This document shows positions 1 through 10,311 of a stretch of DNA of 54,798 nt, in pieces. Positions within the stretch are counted from its first letter, which is position 1; each line of letters begins with the position of its first letter. The notes under the pieces were generated by a model. It saw nothing but the letters and a program-made list of their open reading frames with translations. It searched no databases and had not been told where the DNA came from. A program made the translations under genes and the position numbers. The stretch covers positions 1 through 54,798 of the forward strand of contig NZ_MLFS01000029.1 in NCBI RefSeq assembly GCF_002095485.1. The letters are read 5' to 3'. This DNA comes from Pantoea wallisii (GTDB taxonomy: Bacteria > Pseudomonadota > Gammaproteobacteria > Enterobacterales > Enterobacteriaceae).

Positions 1-637
1 TTTTACCGCCGGTCTGCTGCGCGGCACTGCGGCACTGCGCCACCAGCGCCTCTTCCGGCCAGCAGCCCTTGGGGGCCACCAGGCGCAGATCGAGCCCCAC
101 CAGCGCCGCTGCTTCCAGCATGCTGTTGCCCATGTTATTGCGCGCATCGCCCACGTACACCAGCGTCATTTCATGCAGCGATTTGCCAGGCAGGTGCTCC
201 TGCATGGTGAGCAGGTCCGCCAGCAGCTGCGTCGGATGGAATTCCGTGGTCAGGCCGTTCCACACCGGCACGCCGGCAAATTCTGCCAGCGTCTCGACCA
301 ACTCCTGGCCGTAGCCGCGATACTGGATGCCGTCATACATCCGGCCCAGTACGCGGGCCGTGTCCTTCATCGACTCTTTATGGCCAATCTGACTGCCGCT
401 CGGGCCAATCCAGGTGACGTTAGCGCCCTGATCGTAAGCGGCAACTTCGAAAGAGCATCGGGTACGGGTCGAGTCTTTTTCGAAGATGAGCGCGATATTT
501 TTGCCTTTCAGGTACTGGGTTTCGCTGGCGTTTTTCTTTGCGTGTTTTAATTCACCGGCCAGTTTCAATAAACCGGCGATCTCCGCGGGGGTGAAATCCA
601 GCAATCTCAGGAAATGTCTCGAATAAAGCTCACTCAT
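1..637 (-). CDS. argI: Ornithine carbamoyltransferase, 3' part cut by the window edge
   Basis: The enzyme joins ornithine and carbamoyl phosphate to citrulline in cytosolic arginine synthesis. The visible 212 residues begin [20 protein letters not shown] and contain the carbamoyl-phosphate motif STRTR near residue 55, followed by a [24 protein letters not shown] block, which is specific for this family. The ATG is at 637-635 on the minus strand. The gene continues beyond position 1, so the C-terminal ornithine-binding domain is not visible. A promoter overlapped by two ARG boxes lies directly upstream, so ArgR repression by arginine is expected. The location next to rraB matches argI of E. 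coli; the paralogue name argF is equally used in species with one copy. Confidence 0.95.
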   Translation of the reverse strand, partial: MSELYSRHFLRLLDFTPAEIAGLLKLAGELKHAKKNASETQYLKGKNIALIFEKDSTRTRCSFEVAAYDQGANVTWIGPSGSQIGHKESMKDTARVLGRMYDGIQYRGYGQELVETLAEFAGVPVWNGLTTEFHPTQLLADLLTMQEHLPGKSLHEMTLVYVGDARNNMGNSMLEAAALVGLDLRLVAPKGCWPEEALVAQCRSAAQQTGGK

Positions 638-661
638 ACTGCACTCCGCACAAGGGTAAAT

Positions 662-700
662 ATTGAATTAAAATTCAATCTAACTGTATGGATATGCATT
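662..700 (-). promoter_or_regulatory. Tandem ARG boxes (ArgR operator) upstream of argI
   Basis: Two 18-bp boxes, attgaattaaaattcaat at 662-679 and actgtatggatatgcatt at 683-700, are separated by exactly 3 bp, the spacing of ArgR operators. The first is nearly a perfect match to the TGAAT-N4-ATTCA consensus; the second is weaker. They overlap the argI promoter, so an ArgR hexamer bound here would block RNA polymerase. Confidence 0.9.
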
Positions 701-705
701 TTCAA
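677..705 (-). promoter_or_regulatory. argI promoter (-35/-10)
   Basis: On the minus strand, TTGAAA (705-700) and TAGATT (682-677) are 17 bp apart and lie about 40 bp upstream of the argI ATG. The -10 overlaps the first ARG box and the spacer contains the second, which is the layout expected for repression by ArgR. Confidence 0.7.
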
Positions 706-801
706 CCCCGGCGCTAAGAAACTTTCTGTTTTGTGTAGTGGCGCGCGAGGCAGTGTGGGAAAATAATTGCATTCACTGCCACCATTTTTGAGGACACGCC
801 C

Positions 802-1224
802 ATGGCATACGAAGCATTGCTGGAAGAACAGCGCGAAGAGACGCGCATGATCATTGAAGAGCTACTGGAAGACGGCAGCGATCCGGATGCGCTCTACACG
901 ATCGAGCATCATCTCTCCTGCAACAATTTTGATTCGCTGGAGAAAGTCGCGGTGGAGGCATTCAAGCTGGGCTATGAAGTGAGCGAGCCTGAAGAGCTGG
1001 AGCTGGAGGAGGGCGGCACTGTGATGTGCGTAGACATCCTGAGCGAAGGTGCGCTGAATGCGGAGCTGATTGATGCGCAGGTGGAGCAGTTGGTCAATCT
1101 GGCCGGTAAGTTCAACGTCGATTACGACGGCTGGGGCACCTATTTTGAAGACCCGGATGCCGAAGATGAAGAGGATGATGGCGACATCATCGACGACGAA
1201 GAAGATAACGGTGTGCGTCACTAA
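802..1224 (+). CDS. rraB: RraB, regulator of RNase E activity (YjgD)
   Basis: A 140-residue acidic cytosolic protein closely resembling E. coli RraB, which binds RNase E and alters degradosome composition and RNA decay. The diagnostic run [20 protein letters not shown] follows the start, [10 protein letters not shown] is near residue 110, and the tail is almost entirely Asp/Glu and ends in GVRH as in E. coli. A GAGGA ribosome site sits 8 bases before the ATG. It is divergent from argI, and miaE follows after 54 bp. Confidence 0.95.
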   Translation: MAYEALLEEQREETRMIIEELLEDGSDPDALYTIEHHLSCNNFDSLEKVAVEAFKLGYEVSEPEELELEEGGTVMCVDILSEGALNAELIDAQVEQLVNLAGKFNVDYDGWGTYFEDPDAEDEEDDGDIIDDEEDNGVRH

Positions 1225-1278
1225 GCATTAACGGGCGGTACATACCGCCCCGATCTCCCCCGCCAGGCAAGAACATTC

Positions 1279-2040
1279 ATGAATTACGCTCCGCTACTAG
1301 AACCCATCCACCAGTTTCTGCACTGTCGCACGCCTCAGGCGTGGATTGACGAAGCGCGCAAACCGGAAAACCTCACGCTGCTACTCACCGATCATATGAT
1401 TTGTGAGCTGAAAGCGGCGCAAACCGCCGTGTGGATCATCCGCAAATACGTTGCGGATAAGCCAAGTGGCGATGCCATTCTGGCGTGGCTCAAGCCTTAT
1501 GAAGACTTTATCTACCGCGATGAGCCGGACAGTAACTTTATCAACGCGCATAAAAACCTGACGAAGAGCATCATTGTGCGCAATGAGCTGCCGTGGGCGG
1601 ACGATCTGGTAGAGATGATGGTGCTGCTGATCAAAGAGGAGCTGCACCACTTTTATCAGGTGTGGGAGATCATGCAGGCACGCGGCTTGCCCTATCGCAA
1701 AATCACCGCCAGCCGCTACGCCAAAGGCTTAATTCGCGAAATCAGCACCTTTGAGCCGGATGCGCTGGTGGATAAATTAATCTGCGGGGCTTACATCGAA
1801 GCGCGCTCCTGTGAGCGGTTTGCCAGCCTGGCCCCCTTCCTGGATGAGCAGCTGCAGAAGTTTTATATCTCGCTGCTGCGTTCGGAAGCGCGTCACTATC
1901 AGGATTACCTGAAGCTGGCAGAACAGATTTCCGCTAAAGATATTGCGCCGCGCGTGCAGGCGTTTGGCGCAGTGGAAGGGCGGTTAATCAGCGAGCCGGA
2001 CAGCGAACTGCGCTTTCATAGCGGCGTGCCGGCGATGTAG
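1279..2040 (+). CDS. miaE: tRNA-(ms2io6A)-hydroxylase MiaE
   Basis: MiaE is a non-haem diiron monooxygenase that hydroxylates ms2i6A at position 37 of tRNAs reading UNN codons. The 253-residue product shows the ferritin-like pattern of metal ligands: an early ELKAAQ helix, EELHHF near residue 120, EARSCERF near residue 175 and SEARHYQDY near residue 205. Length agrees with the family. E. coli K-12 lacks miaE whereas Salmonella and many Erwiniaceae have it, so it is a useful taxonomic hint. It lies 54 bp downstream of rraB in the same direction and may be co-transcribed. Confidence 0.93.
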   Translation: MNYAPLLEPIHQFLHCRTPQAWIDEARKPENLTLLLTDHMICELKAAQTAVWIIRKYVADKPSGDAILAWLKPYEDFIYRDEPDSNFINAHKNLTKSIIVRNELPWADDLVEMMVLLIKEELHHFYQVWEIMQARGLPYRKITASRYAKGLIREISTFEPDALVDKLICGAYIEARSCERFASLAPFLDEQLQKFYISLLRSEARHYQDYLKLAEQISAKDIAPRVQAFGAVEGRLISEPDSELRFHSGVPAM

Positions 2041-2082
2041 AAATCTGTCTGCTGCCCGCTGCGCACTCTGTTACTTATGCAG

Positions 2083-2102
2083 GGTCGCCATTCATGGCGA
2101 CC
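2083..2102. repeat. Intergenic hairpin repeat, TCGCC stem
   Basis: The 20-bp palindrome ggtcgccattcatggcgacc is preceded by CAG. It is one member of a family found in several intergenic gaps of this window, and here sits between convergent miaE and aaaT. Confidence 0.75.
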
Positions 2103-2109
2103 TGAATCC

Positions 2110-2619
2110 TCATAACTGCTTCAGCATCCGCACTTCGCAATCCACATGCCCGGTACAGCCCATCGCCTCATCAATCAGCGTGAAGCCCAGTGACTCATAC
2201 AACTTGATCGCCCGTGTCAGGCTGCCCGTGGTTTCCAGATAGCAGCGGCGGAAACCGCGCTGGCGCGCGTAATCCATCGCCTGCAGCGCCAGCTCACGCG
2301 CCAGGCCCAGCCCGCGCACCTGCGGCAGGAAATACATCTTCTGCAACTCACAAATATCCGGCGCGCTGCACGCCAGCGGCGCGACGCCACCGCCGCCCAC
2401 CACGCGGCCCTCATGCTCAACAATCCAGTAGGCGCTGTTCGCCTCGCTGTAGAGTTCAAACAGATGGTCAAGCTGGGGATCGGAGACGGTATAGCCTCTG
2501 TCCGCCGTCAGGCCAAATTCGGCTGACACATCGCGGATCACCTGAGCAATCAGGGGGTTATCGGCGGCCGTAATCGGGCGCACCTGTAAATTAAGGGGCG
2601 TGACGGTGCTCATCATCAT
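2110..2619 (-). CDS. aaaT: GNAT amino-acid N-acetyltransferase AaaT (YjgM)
   Basis: A 169-residue GNAT acetyltransferase that closely matches E. coli YjgM, now named AaaT for N-acetylation of L-amino acids. The conserved stretch [20 protein letters not shown] is the acetyl-CoA binding motif A region, and [12 protein letters not shown] forms the family-specific C-terminus. Three in-frame ATGs occur at the start (2619, 2616, 2613). The GGAAG ribosome site favours 2613, giving MSTVTPLNL. It lies downstream of valS, but a strong hairpin terminator separates them, so expression would need read-through or a promoter inside valS. Confidence 0.85.
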   Translation of the reverse strand: MMMSTVTPLNLQVRPITAADNPLIAQVIRDVSAEFGLTADRGYTVSDPQLDHLFELYSEANSAYWIVEHEGRVVGGGGVAPLACSAPDICELQKMYFLPQVRGLGLARELALQAMDYARQRGFRRCYLETTGSLTRAIKLYESLGFTLIDEAMGCTGHVDCEVRMLKQL

Positions 2620-2627
2620 CTTCCGAT

Positions 2628-2653
2628 AAAAAAAGCCGGGCAGTGCCCGGCTT
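2628..2653 (-). terminator. Rho-independent terminator after valS
   Basis: On the minus strand the stem AAGCCGGGCA/TGCCCGGCTT is followed by a run of seven T residues. It lies 26 bp after the valS stop and just before the aaaT start. Confidence 0.85.
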
Positions 2654-2678
2654 CGAGTAAGGATCAGGACTGATGCGC

Positions 2679-5534
2679 TTACAATGCCGCAATCACGCCC
2701 TGCTGTTCAATCAGTTTTGTTTTTGATTGCTCCAGCTCTGCGATACGCTCGCGCTCTTTCGCCACCACCGCTTCCGGGGCGCGTGAAACAAAGCCTTCGT
2801 TAGCCAGCTTGGTCTGAATCTTGCCGATCTCAACATCCAGCTTAACCAGCTCTTTCGCCAGACGCTCCAGCTCTGCTTCCTTGTTAACCAGATCCGCCAT
2901 TGGAATCAGCAGCCCGGCACCGTCCACAATCTTGGTAACGGAGACCGGGCCCTTCTCGCCAGCCGGCAGAATGGTCAGGGTTTCCAGGCGTGCCAGACGC
3001 GACAGGAAGTTGCGGTTCTCCTCAACGCGACGCTGCGCGGCCGGTGAACAGTCACGCAGCAACACGTCGAGCGGTTTGCCTGGTGAGATGTTCATTTCAG
3101 CACGGATATTACGCACCGCGACAATCGCCTGCTTCATCCACTCGATATCCGCTTTCGCTTCGGCATCCTCTTTCGCCGCGTCATACTGCGGGAACGGCTG
3201 CAGCATGATGGTATCGTGATCGATGTTCTTCAGCACTTTAACGCGCTGCCAGATGGTTTCGGTGATGAACGGGATGATCGGATGCGCAAGGCGCAGCAGT
3301 GCTTCCAGTACCGTCACCAGGGTATTGCGCGTGCCGCGCAGTTCCGCTTCGCTGCCGCCGTCCATTACCGGCTTGGTCAGCTCCAGGTACCAGTCGCAGA
3401 ACTGGTTCCAGGTGAAGTCGTACAGGATGTTGGCCGCGATATCGAAGCGATAGCTATCCAGCGCTTCACGGTACGCTTTCACCGTGCTGTTGAATTCCGT
3501 CAGAATCCAGCGATCGGCCAGCGACAGTTTCAGCTCGCCGCCGTTCTGGCCGCAATCCTGATCTTCCGTGTTCATCAGCACAAAGCGGCTGGCGTTCCAC
3601 AGTTTGTTACAGAAGTTGCGGTAACCATCCAGGCGCTTCATGTCCCAGTTGATGTCACGGCCGGTAGAGGCCAGCGCCGCCAGGGTGAAGCGCAGCGCAT
3701 CGGTACCTGATGGCATGATGCCGTCCGGGAACTGCTTCTCGGTGCGTTTGCGGATCTTCTCCGCCAGCTGCGGCTGCATCATATTGCCGGTACGCTTCTC
3801 CAGCAGATCTTCCAGCGAAATACCGTCAACCATATCCAGTGGATCGATAACGTTACCTTTCGACTTGGACATCTTCTGGCCCTCTTCATCGCGGATCAAA
3901 CCGGTCATGTAGACGGTTTTGAACGGCACCTGCGGTTTGCCGTTTTCATCTTTGATGAAGTGCATGGTCAGCATGATCATGCGCGCAATCCAGAAGAAGA
4001 TAATGTCGAAGCCGCTCACCAGCACGCTGGTTGGATGGAACGTGCGCAGCGCATCGGTGTTCTCAGGCCAGCCAAGGGTGGAGAAGGTCCACAGGCCGGA
4101 AGAGAACCAGGTATCCAGCACGTCTTCGTCCTGACGCAGCGCGACATCGGCAGCCAGGTTGTTCTCCTGACGCACTTCGTCTTCGGTGCGACCAACATAC
4201 ACGTTGCCATTGTTGTCATACCAGGCCGGGATGCGGTGACCCCACCACAGCTGACGGGAGATGCACCAGTCCTGAATATCGCGCATCCAGGAGAAGTACA
4301 TGTTCTCGTACTGCTTCGGTACAAACTGAATGTCGCCGTTTTCAACCGCTTCGACTGCCACTTTTGCCAGCGGCGCGGTACGCACGTACCACTGATCGGT
4401 CAGCATCGGCTCGATCACCACGCCGCCACGGTCACCGTAGGGCACGGTGAGATCGTGTGGCTTGATCTCTTCCAGCAGGCCAATCTCATCAATTGCGGCA
4501 ACAATCGCTTTACGCGCGGCAAAACGCTCCATTTTCTGGAACTGAGCCGGGATCTCATCCGAGCAGGCATCGCTGACTTCGCCGTTGGTGTCGAATACTT
4601 CCGCACGCTCGCGGATATCGCCATCAAAGGTCAGAATGTTGATCATCGGCAGCTTGTGACGACGACCCACTTCATAGTCGTTAAAGTCGTGCGCCGGGGT
4701 GATCTTCACGCAGCCGGTGCCTTTTTCCATATCCGCGTGCTCGTCACCGACGATCGGAATACGGCGGTTCACCAGCGGCAGCAGCACCTCTTTGCCGATC
4801 AGATCTTTGTAACGCGGATCTTCCGGGTTGACGGCCACACCGGTATCGCCCAGCAGGGTCTCCGGACGCGTGGTAGCAACCACCAGATAGTCTTTGCCTT
4901 CGGCTGTTTTCACGCCGTCCGCCAGCGGATAGCGGATGTGCCACATTGAGCCTTTGCTCTCGCGGTTTTCCACTTCCAGATCGGAGATAGCGGTGCGCAG
5001 TTTCGGGTCCCAGTTCACCAGGCGTTTGCCGCGGTAAATCAGGTTCTCTTTGTAGAGGCGCACAAACACCTCTTTCACCGCGTTGGACAGACCTTCGTCC
5101 ATGGTGAAGCGCTCGCGCTCCCAGTCAACCGAGTTGCCGAGACGGCGCATCTGGCGGGTTATGGTGCCGCCGGACTCCGCTTTCCACTGCCAGATCTTAT
5201 CGATGAAAGCTTCACGGCCATAGTCCTGGCGCGTTTTGCCCTCTTCAGCGGCAATCTTACGCTCCACCACCATCTGGGTAGCAATACCGGCGTGGTCGGT
5301 ACCTGCCTGCCACAGCGTATTTTTACCCTGCATGCGCTGGTAGCGGATCATGGTGTCCATGATGGTCTGCTGGAATGCGTGACCCATATGCAAGCTGCCG
5401 GTGACGTTCGGCGGCGGGATCATGATGCAAAAGCTTTCCTGGCTGGTATCGCCATTCGGTTTAAAGTAGCCCTGCTGTTCCCAGTGCTCGTAGAGCGGCT
5501 GCTCGATATCTTGCGGGTTATATGTCTTTTCCAT
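2679..5534 (-). CDS. valS: Valyl-tRNA synthetase
   Basis: A class I aminoacyl-tRNA synthetase of 951 residues that charges tRNA-Val in the cytosol. The HIGH signature is HMGH at residues 49-52 within [14 protein letters not shown], and the KMSKS loop appears as [10 protein letters not shown] near residue 555. The editing domain contains [13 protein letters not shown], and the C-terminus is the coiled-coil tRNA-binding arm rich in Glu and Lys. Length matches E. coli ValS (951). The start is 2 bp after the holC stop, giving the standard pepA-holC-valS arrangement. Confidence 0.98.
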   Translation of the reverse strand: MEKTYNPQDIEQPLYEHWEQQGYFKPNGDTSQESFCIMIPPPNVTGSLHMGHAFQQTIMDTMIRYQRMQGKNTLWQAGTDHAGIATQMVVERKIAAEEGKTRQDYGREAFIDKIWQWKAESGGTITRQMRRLGNSVDWERERFTMDEGLSNAVKEVFVRLYKENLIYRGKRLVNWDPKLRTAISDLEVENRESKGSMWHIRYPLADGVKTAEGKDYLVVATTRPETLLGDTGVAVNPEDPRYKDLIGKEVLLPLVNRRIPIVGDEHADMEKGTGCVKITPAHDFNDYEVGRRHKLPMINILTFDGDIRERAEVFDTNGEVSDACSDEIPAQFQKMERFAARKAIVAAIDEIGLLEEIKPHDLTVPYGDRGGVVIEPMLTDQWYVRTAPLAKVAVEAVENGDIQFVPKQYENMYFSWMRDIQDWCISRQLWWGHRIPAWYDNNGNVYVGRTEDEVRQENNLAADVALRQDEDVLDTWFSSGLWTFSTLGWPENTDALRTFHPTSVLVSGFDIIFFWIARMIMLTMHFIKDENGKPQVPFKTVYMTGLIRDEEGQKMSKSKGNVIDPLDMVDGISLEDLLEKRTGNMMQPQLAEKIRKRTEKQFPDGIMPSGTDALRFTLAALASTGRDINWDMKRLDGYRNFCNKLWNASRFVLMNTEDQDCGQNGGELKLSLADRWILTEFNSTVKAYREALDSYRFDIAANILYDFTWNQFCDWYLELTKPVMDGGSEAELRGTRNTLVTVLEALLRLAHPIIPFITETIWQRVKVLKNIDHDTIMLQPFPQYDAAKEDAEAKADIEWMKQAIVAVRNIRAEMNISPGKPLDVLLRDCSPAAQRRVEENRNFLSRLARLETLTILPAGEKGPVSVTKIVDGAGLLIPMADLVNKEAELERLAKELVKLDVEIGKIQTKLANEGFVSRAPEAVVAKERERIAELEQSKTKLIEQQGVIAAL

Positions 5535-5536
5535 TT

Positions 5537-5998
5537 CTACACTGTCGTTTGCGGCGGTGGTGGCGTTGCCGTATTCAATTGGAAACCAACGCTGCGATAA
5601 GCTTTATAGCGGTCGCGCGCCAGTTGTTTCAGGGATTCTTCATAAGGTACGAAGTCTATCACTTCATGGAAACCGGTGGCAAAATCTGCGAACTGCGGCA
5701 GCAGGCTGATTAGCAGATCGCGCGGTGAACTGCCGCGGCGCTGCGGCCAGGCCAGCTCCACCGGTGCGCCGTAGCGTGGGCCTTCACCGGCCAGGTTGTG
5801 CGGCACAAAGGCGTTGGCCGGCAGCTGCCAGAGCGCTTCATCCAGTCGATTGGCCTGCGCTTCGTTTTCACAGGCAATCAGGATGCGTTTGCCGTCACGC
5901 CAGCGTGCTGCGGCAAGCGAGCACACCAGCGCTTCGATGGCGCTTAAGCCGTCGCTGGCGTGTTCAGACTCCATCACGTAGAAGGTGGCGTTTTTCAT
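5537..5998 (-). CDS. holC: DNA polymerase III chi subunit
   Basis: HolC (chi) is a clamp-loader accessory subunit that contacts single-strand binding protein and, through psi, the gamma complex. The 153-residue product starts [12 protein letters not shown] and contains [20 protein letters not shown] and [21 protein letters not shown], typical of the family. It sits between pepA and valS; the spacing to valS is only 2 bp, so translational coupling is likely. The gap to pepA (6001-6174) holds two intergenic hairpin repeats. Confidence 0.95.
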   Translation of the reverse strand: MKNATFYVMESEHASDGLSAIEALVCSLAAARWRDGKRILIACENEAQANRLDEALWQLPANAFVPHNLAGEGPRYGAPVELAWPQRRGSSPRDLLISLLPQFADFATGFHEVIDFVPYEESLKQLARDRYKAYRSVGFQLNTATPPPPQTTV

Positions 5999-6066
5999 GG
6001 CGGGTGCATTTCCATTAATGACAGTGGGGCATTGTGCTTCAGTAAGATCGCTGCGTCTAATAATAA

Positions 6067-6162
6067 GGTCGCCATGAATGGCGACCCTACAAATTCCGTA
6101 GGGTGCGCATTTATGCGCACCGTTTCAATGGCCGCACGGTGGTTATCGCATTTATGCGCACC
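6067..6162. repeat. Cluster of intergenic hairpin repeats between pepA and holC
   Basis: ggtcgccatgaatggcgacc at 6067-6086 (followed by CTAC) and ggtgcgcatttatgcgcacc at 6102-6121 (preceded by GTAGG) face each other across a short spacer, and a partial third copy lies at about 6146-6162. The first and second hairpins have different stems but the same flank and core, so base pairing is kept while sequence changes. Confidence 0.75.
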
Positions 6163-6174
6163 GTGCCCCGGTCG

Positions 6175-7686
6175 TTAATCGTCGCCGTTCAGCCCTGCAC
6201 GGTTCAGCAGGAACTGCGACAGCAGCGGTACCGGACGGCCGGTGGCGCCTTTGGCTTTGCCGGAGCGCCAGGCGGTACCGGCGATATCCAGGTGGGCCCA
6301 GTTATATTTACGGGCAAAGCGCGCCAGGAAGCAGGCCGCGGTAATCGCACCGCCAGGACGGCCGCCAATGTTCGCCATATCGGCAAAATTAGACTCCAGC
6401 TGCTCCTGATACTCGTCTGCCATCGGCAGGCGCCACGCGCGATCGCCCGATTGCTCAGAGGCACCAATCAGCTCGTGCGCCAGCGGATTGTGGTTTGACA
6501 TCAGGCCGCTCACGTGATGGCCCAGCGCAATCACGCAGGCACCGGTCAGCGTCGCCACATCAATCACCACTTCCGGCTCGAAACGCTCCACGTAGGTCAG
6601 GGCATCGCACAGCACCAGGCGACCTTCTGCATCGGTGTTCAGCACTTCAACGGTCTGACCAGACATGGTGGTCAATACATCGCCCGGACGCATTGAGCGG
6701 CCATCGGGCATGTTTTCACAACCAACCAGCACGCCGACCACATTCAGCGGCAGATTCAGCTCCGCCACCATGCGCATCACGCCATACACGGACGCAGCGC
6801 CGCACATGTCGTACTTCATCTCGTCCATGGCTTCAGCGGGCTTAATAGAGATACCGCCGGAGTCGAAGGTGAGCCCTTTGCCCACCAGCACTATCGGGCG
6901 CGCGTCCGCATCGCTGCTGCCTTTGTACTCAATCACCGACATCAGCGATTCATTGTGTGAGCCGGCACCCACCGCCAGATAGGCGTTCATGCCCAGCTCT
7001 TTCATCTGCTGCTCGCCAATCACGCGGGTCGTGACGTTTTTGCTGTAGGCATCAGCCAGCTGGCGCGCCTGTGAGGCCAGATAGGCGGCGTTACAGATAT
7101 TTGGTGGCATATTGCTGAGATCTTTCGCCGCTTTCACGCCGGCAGCCACTGCCAGACCATGCTGAATGGCACGCTCGCCGCTGGTCAGCTCACGGCGGGT
7201 TGGCACGTTGAACACCAGCTTACGCAGTGGACGACGCGGTTCAACTTTGTTGCTTTTCAGCTGATCAAAGTTATAAAGCGCCTCTTTTGAGGTCTCTACC
7301 GCCTGGCGTACTTTCCAGTAAGTGTTGCGCCCTTTAACGTGCAGCTCGGTCAGGAAGCACACCGCTTCCATTGAACCGGTATCGTTCAGGGTATTGATAG
7401 TTTTCTGGATCACCTGCTTATACTGGCGTTCATCCAGCTCGCGCTCTTTCCCACAACCAATCAGCAGGATGCGCTCGGAGAGGATGTTTGGCACATGGTG
7501 CAGCAGCAACGTCTGGCCCACCTTGCCTTCCAGTTCACCGCGACGCAGCAGCGCGCTGATGTAGCCGTCGCTGATTTTATCCAGCTGCTCGGCAATGGGT
7601 GAAAGACGGCGCGGTTCGAAAACACCGACAACAATGCAGGCGCTGCGCTGTTTTTCCGGGCTACCGCTTTTTACACTGAACTCCAT
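6175..7686 (-). CDS. pepA: Leucyl aminopeptidase / aminopeptidase A
   Basis: A 503-residue M17 metallo-aminopeptidase. It hydrolyses N-terminal residues from peptides and in E. coli is also the DNA-binding accessory factor for Xer recombination and carAB control. The M17 signature NTDAEGRL is near residue 350, and the metal-binding region [13 protein letters not shown] lies about 85 residues before it. Length equals E. coli PepA. A CAGGAGAG ribosome site precedes the ATG. It is the first gene of the pepA-holC-valS run and is divergent from lptF. Confidence 0.97.
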   Translation of the reverse strand: MEFSVKSGSPEKQRSACIVVGVFEPRRLSPIAEQLDKISDGYISALLRRGELEGKVGQTLLLHHVPNILSERILLIGCGKERELDERQYKQVIQKTINTLNDTGSMEAVCFLTELHVKGRNTYWKVRQAVETSKEALYNFDQLKSNKVEPRRPLRKLVFNVPTRRELTSGERAIQHGLAVAAGVKAAKDLSNMPPNICNAAYLASQARQLADAYSKNVTTRVIGEQQMKELGMNAYLAVGAGSHNESLMSVIEYKGSSDADARPIVLVGKGLTFDSGGISIKPAEAMDEMKYDMCGAASVYGVMRMVAELNLPLNVVGVLVGCENMPDGRSMRPGDVLTTMSGQTVEVLNTDAEGRLVLCDALTYVERFEPEVVIDVATLTGACVIALGHHVSGLMSNHNPLAHELIGASEQSGDRAWRLPMADEYQEQLESNFADMANIGGRPGGAITAACFLARFARKYNWAHLDIAGTAWRSGKAKGATGRPVPLLSQFLLNRAGLNGDD

Positions 7687-7953
7687 GCACTCTCCTGAAT
7701 CTTAAAGACAACGGCCTAAGCTGTCGTTAGAATGTAGCGCGTTCGTAACCCATTAATTTGTTGCGACGCCATGACAATTCAACGCCGGCGGTCATAATGA
7801 GATGGGTGACAATGTGTTGTTTTTTCACCACCCTAACGCGTTCGTCACACTATTTTAGCTACCATGACGGCCATTGATGAAGAAAAATGGCTGGTAAGCG
7901 TTGAAACTAGCGATTTTCCTGCAAAAAGACAAGTTATCACAGGCGTACTAAGC

Positions 7954-9054
7954 GTGATCATCATTAGATATCTGGTTCGGGAAACGCTCAAAAGCCAGCT
8001 GGCTATCCTGTTCATCCTGCTACTGATCTTCTTTTGCCAGAAGTTAGTGAGGATTTTGGGTGCTGCGGTGGATGGCGAGATCCCAACAAATCTGGTTCTG
8101 ACATTGTTAGGACTTGGCGTGCCTGAAATGGCACAACTTATCCTGCCCCTGAGCCTGTTTCTGGCGGTTTTAATGACCCTTGGGCGGCTTTACACCGAAA
8201 GTGAAATCACGGTGATGCACGCCTGTGGTTTGGGTAAAGGCGTGCTGATTAAAGCCGCGATGATTTTGATGCTGCTTACCTCGCTGGTGGCGGCGGTCAA
8301 CGTCATCTGGTTAGGGCCGTGGTCATCGCGTTATCAGGATGAGGTGACCCAGAATGCCAAAGCCAACCCGGGTGCGGCGGCGCTGGCGGCGGGTCAGTTC
8401 CAGACCTCCGGCGACGGTAATACCGTGCTGTTTGTCGAGGGCGTGAAGGGCAATACCTTCGGGAACGTGTTCCTGGCGCAGCTGCGGCCGAAAGGCAATG
8501 CGCGTCCATCCGTGGTGCTGGCAGACAGCGGCCATATGGAGCAGCGTCCGGATGGCTCACAAGTGGTGACGCTGGATAAAGGGACGCGCTTTGAGGGCAC
8601 GGCGCTGCTGCGTGACTTCCGCATCACCGACTTCACCAACTATCAGGCAGTCGTCGGCTATAAAGAGGCGGTGCTTGATCCTAACGATGCCGATCAGGCC
8701 GACATCAGCACGCTCTACGCCACGAAAACGCCGCCGTTCCAGGCCGAGCTGCACTGGCGCCTGACGCTGATCTTTGCCGTCCTCGTGATGGCGCTGATGG
8801 TGGTGCCGCTCAGCGTGGTGAACCCGCGCCAGGGCCGCGTATTGTCAATGTTGCCGGCCATGCTGCTCTACCTGATCTTCTTCCTGTTACAGAGCTCGCT
8901 GCGCTCAAACGCGGCCAAAGGTCGCTTTGATCCGGCAATCTGGATGTGGGCCGTGAACGTCGCCTATCTGGCGCTGGCCGTCGCGCTGAATGTGTGGGAC
9001 ACCGTGCCGATGCGCCGCATTCGTGCGCGCTTCAGCCGTGGAGGGTCAGTGTGA
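7954..9054 (+). CDS. lptF: LPS export ABC transporter permease LptF
   Basis: LptF and LptG form the inner-membrane permease of the LptB2FGC complex, which extracts LPS and drives it to the outer membrane. The 366-residue protein begins IIIRYLVRETLKSQLAILFI, exactly the E. coli N-terminus, so the GTG at 7954 is chosen although the frame stays open back to an ATG at 7864. Membrane segments lie at both ends, with a periplasmic jellyroll of about 120-250 residues in between, and VVPLSVVNPRQGRVLSMLPAM is in the C-terminal part. The stop shares one base with the lptG ATG (TGATG). Confidence 0.95.
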   Translation: MIIIRYLVRETLKSQLAILFILLLIFFCQKLVRILGAAVDGEIPTNLVLTLLGLGVPEMAQLILPLSLFLAVLMTLGRLYTESEITVMHACGLGKGVLIKAAMILMLLTSLVAAVNVIWLGPWSSRYQDEVTQNAKANPGAAALAAGQFQTSGDGNTVLFVEGVKGNTFGNVFLAQLRPKGNARPSVVLADSGHMEQRPDGSQVVTLDKGTRFEGTALLRDFRITDFTNYQAVVGYKEAVLDPNDADQADISTLYATKTPPFQAELHWRLTLIFAVLVMALMVVPLSVVNPRQGRVLSMLPAMLLYLIFFLLQSSLRSNAAKGRFDPAIWMWAVNVAYLALAVALNVWDTVPMRRIRARFSRGGSV

Positions 9055-10130
9055 TGTTTAAGGTACTTGACCGTTACATTGGCAAAACCATCTTCAACAC
9101 CATCATGATGACGCTGTTCATGCTGGTGTCGCTGTCGGGCATCATTAAGTTTGTCGATCAGCTGCGTAAAACCGGGCAGGGCGCCTATACCGCGCTTGAT
9201 GCCGGTTATTACACGCTGCTCAGCGTGCCGAAAGATATCGAAATCTTCTTCCCGATGGCGGCGCTGCTGGGGGCGCTGCTGGGGCTGGGCACGCTGGCGC
9301 AGCGCAGTGAGCTGGTGGTGATGCAGGCGTCCGGCTTTACCCGTTTGCAGGTCGCGCTGGCGGTGATGAAAACCGCGATCCCGCTGGTCCTGCTGACCAT
9401 GGCGGTAGGGGAGTTTGTTGCGCCGCAGGGCGAGCAGATGGCGCGTAACTTCCGTGCGCAGCAGCTGTATGGTGGTTCGCTTGTCTCTACGCAGAACGGC
9501 TTATGGGCGAAAGATGGTAACGACTTCATCTATATCGAGCGCATTAAAGGCGACAACGAGATTGATGGCGTCAGCATTTATCACTTTACCGATCAGCGCC
9601 GTCTGCTGAGCGTACGCTACGCGGCGAGCGCGACCTGGGATAAGGACCATAAAGTGTGGAAGCTGTCGCAGGTGGATGAATCTGACCTGAACGATCCGAA
9701 GCAGATCACCGGCTCACAAAGCCTGAGCGGCGAATGGAAAACCAACCTGACGCCAGACAAGCTTGGCGTGGTCGCGCTTGATCCGGATGCGTTATCGATC
9801 AGCGGTCTCTATAACTACAGCAAATATCTTAAGCAGAGCGGCCAGGAGTCCGGACGTTATCTGTTGAATATGTGGAGCAAAATCTTCCAGCCGCTGTCGG
9901 TGGCGGTGATGATGCTGATGGCGCTGTCGTTTATTTTCGGTCCGCTGCGTAGCGTGTCGATGGGTGTGCGCGTAGTGACCGGCATCAGCTTCGGTTTCCT
10001 GTTCTACGTGCTGGATCAGATCTTCGGTCCGCTGAGCCTGGTGTACGGTTTACCGCCGGTGCTGGGTGCGGTGCTGCCGAGTGGCGCGTTTTTTGCCATC
10101 AGTCTGTATCTGTTGCTGAAGCGCCGGTAG
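9054..10130 (+). CDS. lptG: LPS export ABC transporter permease LptG
   Basis: This is the second permease subunit of the LPS extractor, partner of LptF. The 358-residue protein starts MFKVLDRYIGKTIFNTIMMT and contains SELVVMQASGFTRLQVAL (coupling-helix region) and a C-terminal membrane bundle with LMALSFIFGPLRSVSMGVRV. The ATG overlaps the lptF stop; an in-frame GTG at 9051 is an alternative. The GAGG ribosome site at 9041-9044 fits either start. A hairpin followed by T residues lies about 40 bp downstream. Confidence 0.95.
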   Translation: MFKVLDRYIGKTIFNTIMMTLFMLVSLSGIIKFVDQLRKTGQGAYTALDAGYYTLLSVPKDIEIFFPMAALLGALLGLGTLAQRSELVVMQASGFTRLQVALAVMKTAIPLVLLTMAVGEFVAPQGEQMARNFRAQQLYGGSLVSTQNGLWAKDGNDFIYIERIKGDNEIDGVSIYHFTDQRRLLSVRYAASATWDKDHKVWKLSQVDESDLNDPKQITGSQSLSGEWKTNLTPDKLGVVALDPDALSISGLYNYSKYLKQSGQESGRYLLNMWSKIFQPLSVAVMMLMALSFIFGPLRSVSMGVRVVTGISFGFLFYVLDQIFGPLSLVYGLPPVLGAVLPSGAFFAISLYLLLKRR

Positions 10131-10137
10131 GGGTTGC

Positions 10138-10157
10138 GGTCAGCATGAATGCTGACC
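10138..10157. repeat. Intergenic hairpin repeat, TCAGC stem
   Basis: ggtcagcatgaatgctgacc followed by CTAC, 8 bp after lptG. The stem differs from the TCGCC version, but both arms changed together, so pairing is preserved. Confidence 0.75.
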
Positions 10158-10170
10158 CTACAAAAAACAG

Positions 10171-10198
10171 AAGGTCGCCGTGTATGGCGACCTTTTTT
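10171..10198 (+). terminator. Terminator of lptF-lptG made from a repeat hairpin
   Basis: The stem AAGGTCGCC/GGCGACCTT with loop GTGTAT is followed by six T residues (193-198). It is a member of the intergenic hairpin family that has acquired a T-tract and should terminate lptFG transcription. Confidence 0.7.
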
Positions 10199-10219
10199 AT
10201 TGCCCGCGCAGCCCTGTAG

Positions 10220-10303
10220 GGTCGCCATTCATGGCGACCGTGTAAACGCCCGCACCGTCCTTGTACGATCGCATTGTCTTGTACGATCGCCATTCATGGC
10301 GAC
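10220..10303. repeat. Two further intergenic hairpin repeats between lptG and the YjiN-like gene
   Basis: ggtcgccattcatggcgacc at 10220-10239 (preceded by GTAG) and a degenerate copy at 10285-10303 in which the first GGT became GAT. A short duplicated TTGTACGATCGC lies between and inside them. Confidence 0.7.
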
Positions 10304-10311
10304 CTCTTCAA

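Noticed and set aside
3960..4949. Long plus-strand open frame of 329 codons inside valS
   Set aside because: It lies wholly within the valS coding region and its product has no recognisable motifs; it is an artefact of high-GC codon use.
7864..7953. Longer lptF start giving 30 more residues
   Set aside because: The extra residues have no similarity to LptF and precede the conserved start IIIRYLVRETLK; the GTG at 7954 fits the family.
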